64,000 nucleotides of DNA, from the NCBI RefSeq assembly GCF_019448235.1, contig NZ_CP080409.1, positions 3,472,001 through 3,536,000 on the forward strand. The letters run 5' to 3'. Below are positions 33,654 through 43,537 of the stretch, piece by piece. The notes below the pieces were generated by a model. It worked only from the letters and a program-made list of their open reading frames with translations, searched no databases and was not told the origin of the DNA. Numbering within the stretch: position 1 is the first letter of the stretch; the number at the start of each line of letters is the position of its first letter. This DNA is from Nocardioides panacisoli (GTDB lineage Bacteria; Actinomycetota; Actinomycetes; Propionibacteriales; Nocardioidaceae). The position numbers and the translations under genes were made by a program.

Positions 33654-35234
33654 CTAGCCGCCGACGTCGAGCAGCTCGACCGCCAGTGCGCTGCTCGCCT
33701 TGTAGTCCACCTTGCTGACCGGCGTACGCGGCACCTGGTCGACGAAGAGGACCTCCTTGGGCACCTTGTAGTTCGAGATCAGCTCGTGGCAGTGGGCCCG
33801 CAGGTCCTCCGCCGAGAGGCGGCCGCCCTCGCGCACCTGCACCAGGGCAGTCACCTGCTCGCCCCAGCGCTCGTGCGGCGTGCCCACCACGGCGGCGTCG
33901 AACACGTCGTCGTGGCGCAGCAGCACGGCCTCGACCTCCTCGGGGTGCACCTTCTCCCCGCCGGTGTTGATGCACACCGAGCCGCGACCCAGCACGGTCA
34001 CCGAGCCGTCCTCCTCGCGACGTGCCATGTCGCCGGGGATGGCCCAGCGCTTGCCGTCGACCTCCACGAACGTCGCGGCCGACTTCGCCTCGTCCTTGTA
34101 GTAGCCCAGCGGCACCGGGCCGGACCGCGCGAGCATGCCCGTCACGCCCGGCGGGCAGGGCCTGCGTTCGGGGTCGAAGACCTCGACGTCGGCGTTGACC
34201 TCGAACCGCGGCGCGCCGCCGGACTCCTCCTGCCCGTCGTCGACGCGGGACCCGGCCGCCCCGGACTCCGAGGCGCCGTAGGAGTCGAGGATGAACCGGC
34301 CGGGCAGGGCTCGCCGGATCTCCTCGCGTACGCCGTCACTGAGTGGGGCGGCGCCGTTGGAGACCGCGACCAGGCTGGAGAGGTCCCACCGGTCCGGCTC
34401 GGCGAGGATCGCCTCGGCGACCGGGCGGCCCATGGCGTCACCGAGGAAGGTCAGCGAGTTCACCCCTGCGGCCTGCACCAGGTCGAGGATCGACTCGGCC
34501 GAGAAGCCGGGCTCGGTGTAGAGCGACACCGTCTGGCCCGCGACGTGGCCGTTGCCGAGGATCCACTGGCTGCCGCCGTGCATCATCGGGCCGCACGCCA
34601 GCAGCGTCATGGGCGACTCGTTGGCCGCCGCCTCCTCGCCGAGCTGCTCGACCGACTCGATCGGGGCGCCGTAGCGCGCCGCGTTCAGGGCGGCGCGGAT
34701 GATGTCCTCGTGGCGCCACACGACGCCCTTGGGCTGGCCGGTGGTGCCGCCGGTGTAGAGGACGTATCGGTCGTCGCCGGTCCGGCCGGTCTCGGGTCGT
34801 AGGGAGGACGCGGCGGCCATCGCGGCGTCGTACTCCTCGCCGAGGACGATCCGGTGGCGCAGCGTCGGCAGGTCCAGGGCAGTGACCGCCTCGACGTACT
34901 CGGGTGCGATCACGGCGGCCACGCAGTCGGCGTTGTCGTAGAGGTAGGCGAGCTCGTCGTGGCGGTACTTGAAGTTGACGTTGATCGGCACGGCCCGCGC
35001 CTTGAAGCAGCCGTAGAGGGCGTCGACCCACTCGATGCGGTTGGGGGAGTGGACGGCGACGTGCTCGCCGGGGGCGACGCCGAGGTCGGCCAGGTGGTGC
35101 GCGAAGCGGTTGGCGCGCTCGTCGATCTCGGCGTAGGTGTAGGCACGGTCCATGGTGAAGACGGCGACGCGGTCGGGGACGGCGTCGGCCATGACTTCGA
35201 GGACGTCGGCGAGGTTCAGCGGTCGAGGGCTCAC
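33654..35234 (-). CDS. fadD: FadD-type acyl-CoA ligase (FadD19/FadD17-like)
   Basis: 526 residues. AMP-binding superfamily: YVLYTGGTTGQPKGVVWRHEDI is the P-loop, YGASESG the adenine motif, and the C-terminal lysine is in RTPVSKVDYK. The WRHEDI form and the MMHGGSQW substrate segment resemble mycobacterial FadD19/FadD17 sterol side-chain ligases. I use the GTG at 35234 (MSPRPLNLADVLE) because the longer frame would translate through the palindromic KstR-like site at 35252-35265. It activates a carboxylic acid as a CoA thioester. No other sterol genes are in the window. Confidence 0.9.
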   Translation of the reverse strand: MSPRPLNLADVLEVMADAVPDRVAVFTMDRAYTYAEIDERANRFAHHLADLGVAPGEHVAVHSPNRIEWVDALYGCFKARAVPINVNFKYRHDELAYLYDNADCVAAVIAPEYVEAVTALDLPTLRHRIVLGEEYDAAMAAASSLRPETGRTGDDRYVLYTGGTTGQPKGVVWRHEDIIRAALNAARYGAPIESVEQLGEEAAANESPMTLLACGPMMHGGSQWILGNGHVAGQTVSLYTEPGFSAESILDLVQAAGVNSLTFLGDAMGRPVAEAILAEPDRWDLSSLVAVSNGAAPLSDGVREEIRRALPGRFILDSYGASESGAAGSRVDDGQEESGGAPRFEVNADVEVFDPERRPCPPGVTGMLARSGPVPLGYYKDEAKSAATFVEVDGKRWAIPGDMARREEDGSVTVLGRGSVCINTGGEKVHPEEVEAVLLRHDDVFDAAVVGTPHERWGEQVTALVQVREGGRLSAEDLRAHCHELISNYKVPKEVLFVDQVPRTPVSKVDYKASSALAVELLDVGG

Positions 35235-35251
35235 GAGGACACTCTGCTGGC

Positions 35252-35265
35252 TAGAACGTGTTCTC
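35252..35265. promoter_or_regulatory. KstR-like operator upstream of fadD
   Basis: AGAACGTGTTCT lies within TAGAACGTGTTCTC, matching TnnAACnnGTTnnA except for the last base. Its edge is 17 nt upstream of the chosen fadD start and within the divergent promoter region with the SGNH hydrolase gene. KstR is the TetR-type repressor of sterol degradation in related genera; whether one acts here is untested. Confidence 0.55.
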
Positions 35266-35326
35266 GTCCAGCGTTTCGCCACCTTCGTGTCACCGCCGGT
35301 TCAGCACGATCTGGTTCAACACGACC

Positions 35327-36151
35327 ATGGGAGTACGACGTACCGCGCTCATCGCGCTCGCGGCGGCCGTCGCCGGCGCCGGGGTGACCGCCGGTGGCGC
35401 GCGGGAGCTGCTGCGCCGCCAGGCCGCGCTCGCCCGGGACCGCATCGGCAAGCCACTCGGGGAGGAGGCCATCGACGCCGACCGGCTGTGGAAGAAGTCC
35501 TTCGGGGACCCGCTCGACCTGGTGGTGGTCGGGGACTCCATCGCCGCGGGACTGGGGGCCGAGCGCCGCAAGGACACCCTCGGTGCCCGCGTCGCCCGCG
35601 GCCTGGCCAAGCAGGTACGCCGCTCGGTGCGGCTGCGCACCGTGGCGCAGGTGGGGGCGGAGTCCTCGATGCTCGCTGCCCAGCTCGACCGGTTGCCGGA
35701 GGACTACCGGCCCGACGTCGCGGTGGTGATCGTGGGTGGCAACGACGTGACCCATCGGGTCCCGACCCCCACCTCGGCCGACCACCTGGAGGACGCGATC
35801 TGCCGCCTGCGGGAGCTGGGGGCCGAGGTCGTGGTCGGCACCTGTCCCGACCTCGGGAGCCTGCGGCCGGTGCCGCAGCCGCTGCGGAGCCTGGGGTCGC
35901 GGATGTCGCGCCAGCTGGCGGCCGCCCAGGCCGAGGTCGCGGTCCGCAACGGTGCGCACGCGGTGTCCCTGGCCCGGGTGGTGGGGCCGTTCTTCATCAC
36001 CAACCCCGACGAGATGTTCAGCCTCGATCGGTTCCATCCCAGCGCGTTGGGCTACAAGCGGACGGCCAAGGCGTTGCTGCCCTCGGTGCTGACGGCGCTG
36101 GGGGAGCGGGAGGAGGTGCCGTTCGGGCACCTCCCCCCGCAGACGGCCTGA
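35327..36151 (+). CDS. SGNH/GDSL-family hydrolase
   Basis: 274 residues. Block I VVVGDSIAAGLG carries the nucleophile S71, block III is VVIVGGNDVTH, and block V DRFHPSALGY gives the Asp/His pair. A hydrophobic N-terminal segment (about 7-24) is a signal anchor or an uncleaved signal, so it likely acts at the membrane or outside as an esterase or lipase. It is divergent from fadD and shares its 90-bp control region. Confidence 0.88.
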   Translation: MGVRRTALIALAAAVAGAGVTAGGARELLRRQAALARDRIGKPLGEEAIDADRLWKKSFGDPLDLVVVGDSIAAGLGAERRKDTLGARVARGLAKQVRRSVRLRTVAQVGAESSMLAAQLDRLPEDYRPDVAVVIVGGNDVTHRVPTPTSADHLEDAICRLRELGAEVVVGTCPDLGSLRPVPQPLRSLGSRMSRQLAAAQAEVAVRNGAHAVSLARVVGPFFITNPDEMFSLDRFHPSALGYKRTAKALLPSVLTALGEREEVPFGHLPPQTA

Positions 36152-36183
36152 CCACCGGCACGGTCCGGAGGTCAGGCCGGACC
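36145..36183. terminator. Nested hairpins between convergent genes
   Basis: GGCCTGACC (36145-36153, including the SGNH stop codon) pairs with GGTCAGGCC (36170-36178), while GGTCCGG (36162-36168) can instead pair with CCGGACC (36177-36183). The two are mutually exclusive. They lie between the convergent SGNH and beta-helix genes and probably end transcription in both directions. Confidence 0.65.
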
Positions 36184-36186
36184 ACC

Positions 36187-38415
36187 TCAGGTGGTCGGCA
36201 CCGGGGTGCCGTTCAGCGTGAACGTGCCGCCGTCGTTGAAGACGTCCGGCCCGTCCGGTGCGGTGTTGTTCTCGACCGTCATGTTCTCCGCGATGATCGT
36301 GCCGGTGCTGCTGTTCCAGATGCCGCCACCCTCGGCCGCGGCCTCGTTGCCGGTGACGGTGCCACCGTCCCAGTTCACGGTGCCCGCGCCGGTGAGGTGC
36401 AGGCCGCCACCGTTGCCGGGGTTGCCCCCGGTCTCGTTGTCGGTCATGTCCACACCGGTCAGCGTCGTCGTGCCGACGTTGGCCTCCAGGCCGCCGCCCG
36501 CGCGCACCGCCGAGTTGCCCGACAGGGTGGTGTCGGTGACGGTCAGCTCACCGGCGTTGTTGAGGATGCCGCCGCCGGAGCCGGCCTCGCCGGTGGCGTC
36601 GTTGTCCGCGATGGTGGCGCCGTCGACGGTCATGGTGCCGCCGTCGTTGAACAGTGCGCCGCCGCCCTGATCGGCCGCCGCCCCCTCGGCGACGTTGCCG
36701 CTGAAGGACGTGTTCGTCACCGTCATGGTGCCGCCGCTGGAGTTCCACAGGCCGCCACCCTCGGCGGCCGCGGTGTTGCCGTTGACGCTGCCGCCGGTGA
36801 CGTCCACGGTGCCCGCGCCGGTCAGGTGGATCGCACCGCCGTTGCCCGGAGCCGCGCCGGTCTCGTTGTCGGCCATCGTCGTCGCGTTGACCGTGGTCGT
36901 GCCGACGTTGGCCTCGATCGCGCCGCCGGCCCGCGAGGCCGAGTTGCCGCTCAGCTTGGCCCGCTCGACGGTGAGGTCGCCGGCGTTGTTGAGGATGCCG
37001 CCGCCGGAGCCGGAGGCCCCCGTGGCTCGGTTGTCCTGGATCGTGCCGCCCTCGACGGTCATGGTGCCGCCGTCGTTGAAGAGCGCGCCGCCGCCCTGGT
37101 CGGCCTCGGCGCCCTCGGCGACGTTGCCACGCAGGGTGGTGCCGGTGACGGTCATCGTGCCGGTGGCGGAGTTCCACAGGCCGCCGCCCTCGGCGGCCGC
37201 GGTGTTGCCCGCCACGGTGCTTCCGTTGACCTCGACGTCGCCCTCACCGGTCAGGTGGAGGCCGCCGCCGTTGCCGGGTGCGGCGCCGGTCGTGTTGTTC
37301 ATCAGCCACGAGCGGTTGATGACGGTCTCCCCGGCCACGGCCTCGACCGCGCCACCGGCGCGCTGGGCGTCGTTGCCGGCCACGGTGCTCGACCACAGGT
37401 CCAGCTCACCGCCGTTGTTGAGCAGGCCGCCGCCGGAGCCGGCCGCGCCGGTGGCGCTGTTGCCGCGCACCTGGGTGTTGGGGACGCTGAGGTCGCCACC
37501 GTCGTTGTAGAGGCCGCCGCCGCCCTGGTCTGCCTCGGCGCCCTCGGCGACGTTGTTCTTGACCACGCTCTGCGCCACGGTCATGGTGCCGGCCGCGGAG
37601 TTCCAGAGACCGCCGCCCTCGGCGCCGGCGCGGTTGCCGACGAAGCGGCTGAAGCGCACGGTGACCTTGCCGGCGTCGGTGAGGTGGAAGCCGCCGCCGT
37701 TGCCGGGCGCGGCACCGGCGTCGTTGCCCTTCAGGGTGGTGCCCTTGATCCAGGTCGTGCCGCCGACGGCCTCGATCGCGCCACCGGCACGGTCGGACTC
37801 GTTCTTGGCGATCCAGCTCTTGCGCACCTGCAACTTGCCGCCCTCGTTGGCGATCGCGCCGCCCGAGGCGCCGTCGCCGGAGGCGACGCTGCGGTTGACG
37901 TTGGCCTTGTTGACGATCAGGTTGCCGCTGCTGCGCAGCGCGCCGCCGTTCTCGCCCTGAGGGGCCTGGCCGCGGGTCAGCCGGATCTTCTTCACGATCA
38001 GCCGGCCGCCGGAGCGGACGTCGAAGATGCGGTCGACGCCGGCGGCGTTGATCCGGCGTCCCGAACCCACCACCTTGACGTCGCCCCGCACGTCGATGTC
38101 GCCACGCCACGCGCCGCCGTTGGTGGGGCGGGAGTCACTGAAGGTGATCGAGCGCTTGAGGCGGATCGTGACCGCGCCCTTGCGGTTGTTCGCCCGGGCC
38201 ACGGCCCGACGCAGCTGCCACTCGGTGCTGACGCGCACCGAGCGTCGGGGTGCCGCGGCCACCGCACTGCTGGCGGGTGCCTGCGCGGCGGAGGCCGGGG
38301 TCGAACTCGCTGCTGATGCCGTGCCGCTGGGAGCTGCGGCGAGGATGCCCAGCGCGAGTGCGGCCGTGCCCACCCCGCTCAGCAGCCGGCCCCCACGGGT
38401 CGGTGTGGTTGACAT
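36187..38415 (-). CDS. Secreted right-handed beta-helix protein with 143-residue repeats
   Basis: 742 residues. A Sec signal peptide (about 1-36, ending TASA) is followed by a basic region and then Gly/Asn-rich coils of the pectin-lyase-like beta-helix type. The coils recur in a super-repeat of exactly 143 residues (429 bp): segments beginning N-V-A-E-G at 37554, 37125 and 36696 are closely similar, with partial copies at both ends. Each contains QGGGALFNDGG, SGGGILNNAG, AGGAIEANVG, GNGGGLHLTG and EGGGLWNSS in order. No LPXTG, SLH or transmembrane anchor is seen. It probably is a surface adhesin or polysaccharide-active protein. It is divergent from a sigma/anti-sigma pair. Confidence 0.88.
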   Translation of the reverse strand: MSTTPTRGGRLLSGVGTAALALGILAAAPSGTASAASSTPASAAQAPASSAVAAAPRRSVRVSTEWQLRRAVARANNRKGAVTIRLKRSITFSDSRPTNGGAWRGDIDVRGDVKVVGSGRRINAAGVDRIFDVRSGGRLIVKKIRLTRGQAPQGENGGALRSSGNLIVNKANVNRSVASGDGASGGAIANEGGKLQVRKSWIAKNESDRAGGAIEAVGGTTWIKGTTLKGNDAGAAPGNGGGFHLTDAGKVTVRFSRFVGNRAGAEGGGLWNSAAGTMTVAQSVVKNNVAEGAEADQGGGGLYNDGGDLSVPNTQVRGNSATGAAGSGGGLLNNGGELDLWSSTVAGNDAQRAGGAVEAVAGETVINRSWLMNNTTGAAPGNGGGLHLTGEGDVEVNGSTVAGNTAAAEGGGLWNSATGTMTVTGTTLRGNVAEGAEADQGGGALFNDGGTMTVEGGTIQDNRATGASGSGGGILNNAGDLTVERAKLSGNSASRAGGAIEANVGTTTVNATTMADNETGAAPGNGGAIHLTGAGTVDVTGGSVNGNTAAAEGGGLWNSSGGTMTVTNTSFSGNVAEGAAADQGGGALFNDGGTMTVDGATIADNDATGEAGSGGGILNNAGELTVTDTTLSGNSAVRAGGGLEANVGTTTLTGVDMTDNETGGNPGNGGGLHLTGAGTVNWDGGTVTGNEAAAEGGGIWNSSTGTIIAENMTVENNTAPDGPDVFNDGGTFTLNGTPVPTT
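36268..37554 (-). repeat. Three tandem 429-bp coding repeats
   Basis: Within the beta-helix gene, units 37126-37554, 36697-37125 and 36268-36696 are in register at exactly 429 bp. Partial units flank them on both sides. The similarity is high at DNA level, so the array can expand or shrink by recombination. Confidence 0.85.
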
Positions 38416-38621
38416 GTGCGTGCCCTTTCGTCGGCGGTGCGGACCGCTGCGGCCCGCTGCGGTCGCGGGCGATCCCCACGGCCTCGTCGGTGGGTACGGC
38501 TGTGGTCCGGGCCACGTTCACCCGGCCTCGGACGGGTTCGACCGATGTCGTGAACGTCGGCGGTGCGTTCGCCGTACTGACTGGTGTGACCGGCAGACTG
38601 CGATCCGTGGGGGCGAGTGGC

Positions 38622-39191
38622 GTGGACGAGCGAGGTGGGGGCTCGGGCGAGCCTGCGCGATCCGTCGCCGGACTGGGCGACGAGGACCAGGTGCACGAGG
38701 CCTACCTGCGCTACGGCGCGGAGGTCTACCGCTTCGTGCTGCGCGGCCTCGGGGACCCCGGTGCCGCCCAGGACGTGACGCAGGAGACCTTCCTCAAGGC
38801 CTGGCGCCACGCGCACCGCTACGATCCGCAGTTGGCGACGCTGCGGGTGTGGCTGTTCGGGATCGCCCGCAACACCATGATCGACCACGCGCGGGCGGCG
38901 GGGGTCCGCCCGTGGCAGCAGCACCTGGTCGATCCGACCACGGCGCAGGCGATCGGCGGCGCCGCGGCCGACTCGACCGACCGGCTGCTCGAGGCGTGGC
39001 TGGTCGAGGAGGCACTGCGCCGGATCGCCGACCACCACCGGGAGGCGATCGTGCAGACGCACCTGCGGGAGCGGCCCTACGCCGAGGTGGCCGCCGAGCT
39101 GGGCATCCCCGTGGGCACGCTGCGCAGCCGGGTCTTCTACGGCCTGCGCGCCCTGCGGGAGGCGATGGACGAGATGGGAGTGAGCCCGTGA
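38622..39191 (+). CDS. ECF RNA polymerase sigma factor, SigK/SigC-like
   Basis: About 189 residues; the start is uncertain (GTG at 38622, with GTGs at 38607 and 38586 also in frame). Region 2 reads EVYRFVLRGLGDPGAAQDVTQETFLKAWRHAHRYDPQLATLRVWLFGIARNTMIDHAR and region 4 AIVQTHLRERPYAEVAAELGIPVGTLRSRVFYGLRALREAM. No extra C-terminal domain. It is coupled by GTGA to an anti-sigma gene with a zinc motif, so it is held inactive until an envelope signal. A GAAC-N17-CGTA arrangement at 38552-38576 could be its own promoter. The divergent beta-helix gene is a likely target. Confidence 0.9.
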   Translation: MDERGGGSGEPARSVAGLGDEDQVHEAYLRYGAEVYRFVLRGLGDPGAAQDVTQETFLKAWRHAHRYDPQLATLRVWLFGIARNTMIDHARAAGVRPWQQHLVDPTTAQAIGGAAADSTDRLLEAWLVEEALRRIADHHREAIVQTHLRERPYAEVAAELGIPVGTLRSRVFYGLRALREAMDEMGVSP

Positions 39192-39919
39192 ACGAGGAGC
39201 GGACGCACCAGCAGGTGCGGGAGATGTTGGGCTCGTACGCGTTGGGACACCTCGACGGGAGCGAGGTCGACCGAGTGCGCGCCCACCTGGACGGCTGCGC
39301 GGCCTGCCGGGAGGACCTCGCGCACATCGCACCGCTGGCCCCACTGCTGGACCAGGTCGACCCGGACGCCTTCGCGGCGCCGCCGGTCCCTCCGGCGGTC
39401 CTCGGTGACCTGATCCGGTCCGAGGTGGCCGCCGAGCGGGAGAGCATCGAGGCGGCCCGGCACGTGGCCCGGGTCGAGGACGAGCTGCGCGCCCGCCGCG
39501 GCCGCCGGCGGACGGGCCTGCTGGTGGCGGCCGCGCTGGTCGTGGCCGTCGGGGTCGGCGGTGTCGGCGGCGGGGTGGTCGGTCGGGTGACCGCGCCCGA
39601 GCCGGCGGCCGCGCCGTTGGAGCCGATCGCGCTCAAGCGCGCCGCGGACGGTGCCGACGTGGAGGTCGCCCGTGCCGACCTGGTCGACCACACCTGGGGC
39701 GTGGAGCTGCGGCTGGTCGCCGACGGCTTCGAGGACGGGAAGGTCTTCCGGGCAGCCTTCCGGACCTCCTCGGGCGAGCTGGTCCCGGCAGGGGAGTTCA
39801 TCGGCACCGGCCCCGACCAGCTGGTCTGCAACCTGCAGTCGGCCGCCCTGCGCGAGGACGTGGTCGCCGTGGTCGTGCGCGACGCCGACGGGGCCGCGGT
39901 GCTGCGCACCTCGCTGTGA
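39188..39919 (+). CDS. Anti-sigma factor, RskA/zf-HC2 family
   Basis: 243 residues. The zinc-finger-like anti-sigma motif is H33-x3-C37-x2-C40 (AHLDGCAACRE) in the cytoplasmic part, one transmembrane helix lies at about 107-127, and the outer domain (LALKRAADGADVEVAR... onward) is of the RskA type. It binds the upstream-encoded sigma factor and releases it on proteolysis or a surface cue. Start GTG overlaps the sigma stop. Confidence 0.9.
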   Translation: MNEERTHQQVREMLGSYALGHLDGSEVDRVRAHLDGCAACREDLAHIAPLAPLLDQVDPDAFAAPPVPPAVLGDLIRSEVAAERESIEAARHVARVEDELRARRGRRRTGLLVAAALVVAVGVGGVGGGVVGRVTAPEPAAAPLEPIALKRAADGADVEVARADLVDHTWGVELRLVADGFEDGKVFRAAFRTSSGELVPAGEFIGTGPDQLVCNLQSAALREDVVAVVVRDADGAAVLRTSL

Positions 39920-39965
39920 GGGTGCTCGGTGGGTGCCCGGTGAGGTCCGGGGCGTCCGCGCCGGT

Positions 39966-39992
39966 CTTGCACTCGCGGGGGGCGAGTGCTAA
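39966..39992 (+). promoter_or_regulatory. CIRCE element 1 (HrcA operator)
   Basis: CTTGCACTC and GAGTGCTAA separated by 9 nt, close to the consensus TTAGCACTC-N9-GAGTGCTAA with two mismatches in the left arm. It lies 163-189 nt upstream of groEL. Confidence 0.88.
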
Positions 39993-39999
39993 ACATTGA

Positions 40000-40026
40000 T
40001 TGGCACTCATATCATGAGAGTGCCAA
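40000..40026 (+). promoter_or_regulatory. CIRCE element 2 (HrcA operator)
   Basis: TTGGCACTC and GAGTGCCAA form a perfect 9-bp inverted repeat with a 9-nt AT-rich spacer that includes CATATCATGA. Two CIRCE sites 7 nt apart are expected for a groEL gene strongly controlled by HrcA. The spacing to site 1 is 34 nt start to start. Confidence 0.9.
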
Positions 40027-40040
40027 TACCGGACCGGTGA

Positions 40041-41792
<1,752 letters not shown>

Positions 41793-41818
41793 GGCCCGCG
41801 CACCCGCGCACCACCAGC

Positions 41819-41847
41819 AGGGCCCCGGCCGACTCGGCCGGGGCCCT
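41819..41847. terminator. Intrinsic terminator after groEL
   Basis: A perfect 12-bp stem (AGGGCCCCGGCC with its complement) and 5-nt loop lie 27 nt after the groEL stop and 19 nt before the convergent MFS stop. It should act in both directions. Confidence 0.8.
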
Positions 41848-41865
41848 GTTGCGTGTGCGGTGCCC

Positions 41866-43398
41866 TCAGGCGTCCCGCAGGGCGCGACGGATGACCCGGG
41901 TCGCGACGGCGATCAGGACCACCGCGAGGGCGGCGGTGAGGGTCACGCCGGCGTCGAAGGCGTGGGCCGCGGCATCGAGCAGGTCCGCGGCGACCTCGGG
42001 CCGGTCGGCGGCGGCCTCGGCCGCGACGCCGTGCGCCCCGCCGAGGGTCTCCCCGGCCTGCTCGGCCTCCGCGGCCGTGAGGCCGGCCGGCAGGTCGAGG
42101 CCGCGGGTGTAGGCGGCGTTGAGCAGGCTGCCCATCACCGCCGTGCCCAGCACGGCGCCGACCTCGTACGCCGTCTCCGACAGCGCCGCGGCACCGCCGG
42201 CCTTGTGGGGTGGCACCGCCCCGAGGGCCAGGTCGCCCGACAGGGTCTCGCTCATGCCCACGCCGGCCCCGAGCAGCACGAAGGCGGTGACGAGGAGGGG
42301 CACCGACCCGGTGTGGCCGCCGACGGCGACCAGTGCGTAGCACGCCCCGCTCAGGGCGAGGCCGAGCGTCACCACCGTCCGGGTGCCGAGTCGCCGTGCC
42401 AGGGCGACCGCCGCAAGGCCGGCGAGGATCGTCATCAGCAGTCCCGGCACCATCTGGGCGGCGGCCCGCACCGGCGACATCCCGGCCACGAGCTGGAGGT
42501 GCTGGGAGAGGAAGTAGACGAAGCCGACCATCGCCAGCACGCTGAGCAGGTTCAGGGTCAGGGCACCGCTGAAGACCGGGTTGCGGAACAGGCCGACGTC
42601 GAGCATCGGAGCGGGCCGGCGCTGCTGGCGGCGTACGAAGGTGACACCGTTCGCGAGGCCGACCGCCGTCGCGACGGCGGCGAGGGCGACCGACCCGTGG
42701 CCCGCGGCGGTCTTGATCGCGAACACCAGCGGCAGCATCGTGCCGATCGCCAGCAGCACGCTGGTCGGGTCCAAGGGGCCGGGGGAGGGGTCGCGCGCCT
42801 CCGGCAGCAGCAGCGGCCCCAGGACCAGCAGCGGCACGAGGACCGGCACGGCCAGCAGGAAGATCGACCCCCACCAGAAGTGCTGGAGCAGCCAGCCGCC
42901 CACGATCGGTCCCAGCACGGCGCCGGCGGAGAAGCCGGACGCCCAGATCGCGACGGCGGTGCGGCGCTGGTCGGGGTCGGTGAAGATGCTGCGCAGCAGC
43001 GCGAGGGTCGCGGGCATCAGCATCGCGCCGAAGACGCCCAGCAGCGCCCGCGCCGCGATCAGTGACCGCGCGTCCGGGGCGAACGCCGCGGCGACGGAGA
43101 CGATCGCGAACCCGGTGGCACCCACCAGCAGCAACCGGCGGCAGCCGACCCGGTCGCCGAGGGTCCCCATCGTCACCAGCAGGCCGGCGAGCACCAGCGG
43201 GTAGCTGTCGATCAGCCACAGCAGCTCGTCACCCGAGGGCTGCAGGGCCGTGGTCAGCGTCGGCACGGCGAAGGCGAGCACGGTGTTGTCCACCGAGACC
43301 AGCAGCACCGGCAGCATCAGCACGGCGAGCGCCGCCCAGCGTCGGCGGGGGCCGAGTGGTGCGGCGCCGAGCGGGGTCGTGGCGAGGGTGTGCGCCAT
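41866..43398 (-). CDS. MFS drug exporter, DHA2 (EmrB/QacA) family
   Basis: 510 residues from the ATG at 43398, which has AGGAG at the right distance; an ATG at 43434 is in frame but lacks one. About 14 hydrophobic segments are present. Motif A is GTLGDRVGCRRLLLVG and motif C WASGFSAGAVLGPIVGGWLL, which mark proton-driven multidrug antiporters. The gene is divergent from a TetR-type regulator with a palindrome between them, so it is likely induced by the drug it exports. Confidence 0.9.
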   Translation of the reverse strand: MAHTLATTPLGAAPLGPRRRWAALAVLMLPVLLVSVDNTVLAFAVPTLTTALQPSGDELLWLIDSYPLVLAGLLVTMGTLGDRVGCRRLLLVGATGFAIVSVAAAFAPDARSLIAARALLGVFGAMLMPATLALLRSIFTDPDQRRTAVAIWASGFSAGAVLGPIVGGWLLQHFWWGSIFLLAVPVLVPLLVLGPLLLPEARDPSPGPLDPTSVLLAIGTMLPLVFAIKTAAGHGSVALAAVATAVGLANGVTFVRRQQRRPAPMLDVGLFRNPVFSGALTLNLLSVLAMVGFVYFLSQHLQLVAGMSPVRAAAQMVPGLLMTILAGLAAVALARRLGTRTVVTLGLALSGACYALVAVGGHTGSVPLLVTAFVLLGAGVGMSETLSGDLALGAVPPHKAGGAAALSETAYEVGAVLGTAVMGSLLNAAYTRGLDLPAGLTAAEAEQAGETLGGAHGVAAEAAADRPEVAADLLDAAAHAFDAGVTLTAALAVVLIAVATRVIRRALRDA

Positions 43399-43440
43399 GG
43401 CGGGCTCCTGGGGTGGTGCGGTGGTCGTCCGCATTACTGT

Positions 43441-43454
43441 ACCGTCTGGACGGT
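43441..43454. promoter_or_regulatory. Probable TetR operator
   Basis: ACCGTCTGGACGGT is a 14-bp palindrome (6-bp arms, 2-nt centre) in the 139-bp gap between the exporter and the TetR-family gene, 42 nt upstream of the exporter start. Size and position fit an operator for the adjacent repressor. Confidence 0.7.
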
Positions 43455-43537
43455 TTAGTTATCAGGTCGAGCCGACTGTGATCCGCGTCGCCACACCTGC
43501 GCCCTCGCCGCGGGTCGACCTCGTAGGGTGATGCGTC

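Noticed and set aside
35152..38316. Very long open plus-strand frame of over 1000 codons opposite fadD and the beta-helix gene
   Set aside because: It is an antisense shadow produced by very high GC; it has no domain, and recognisable genes cover the same DNA.
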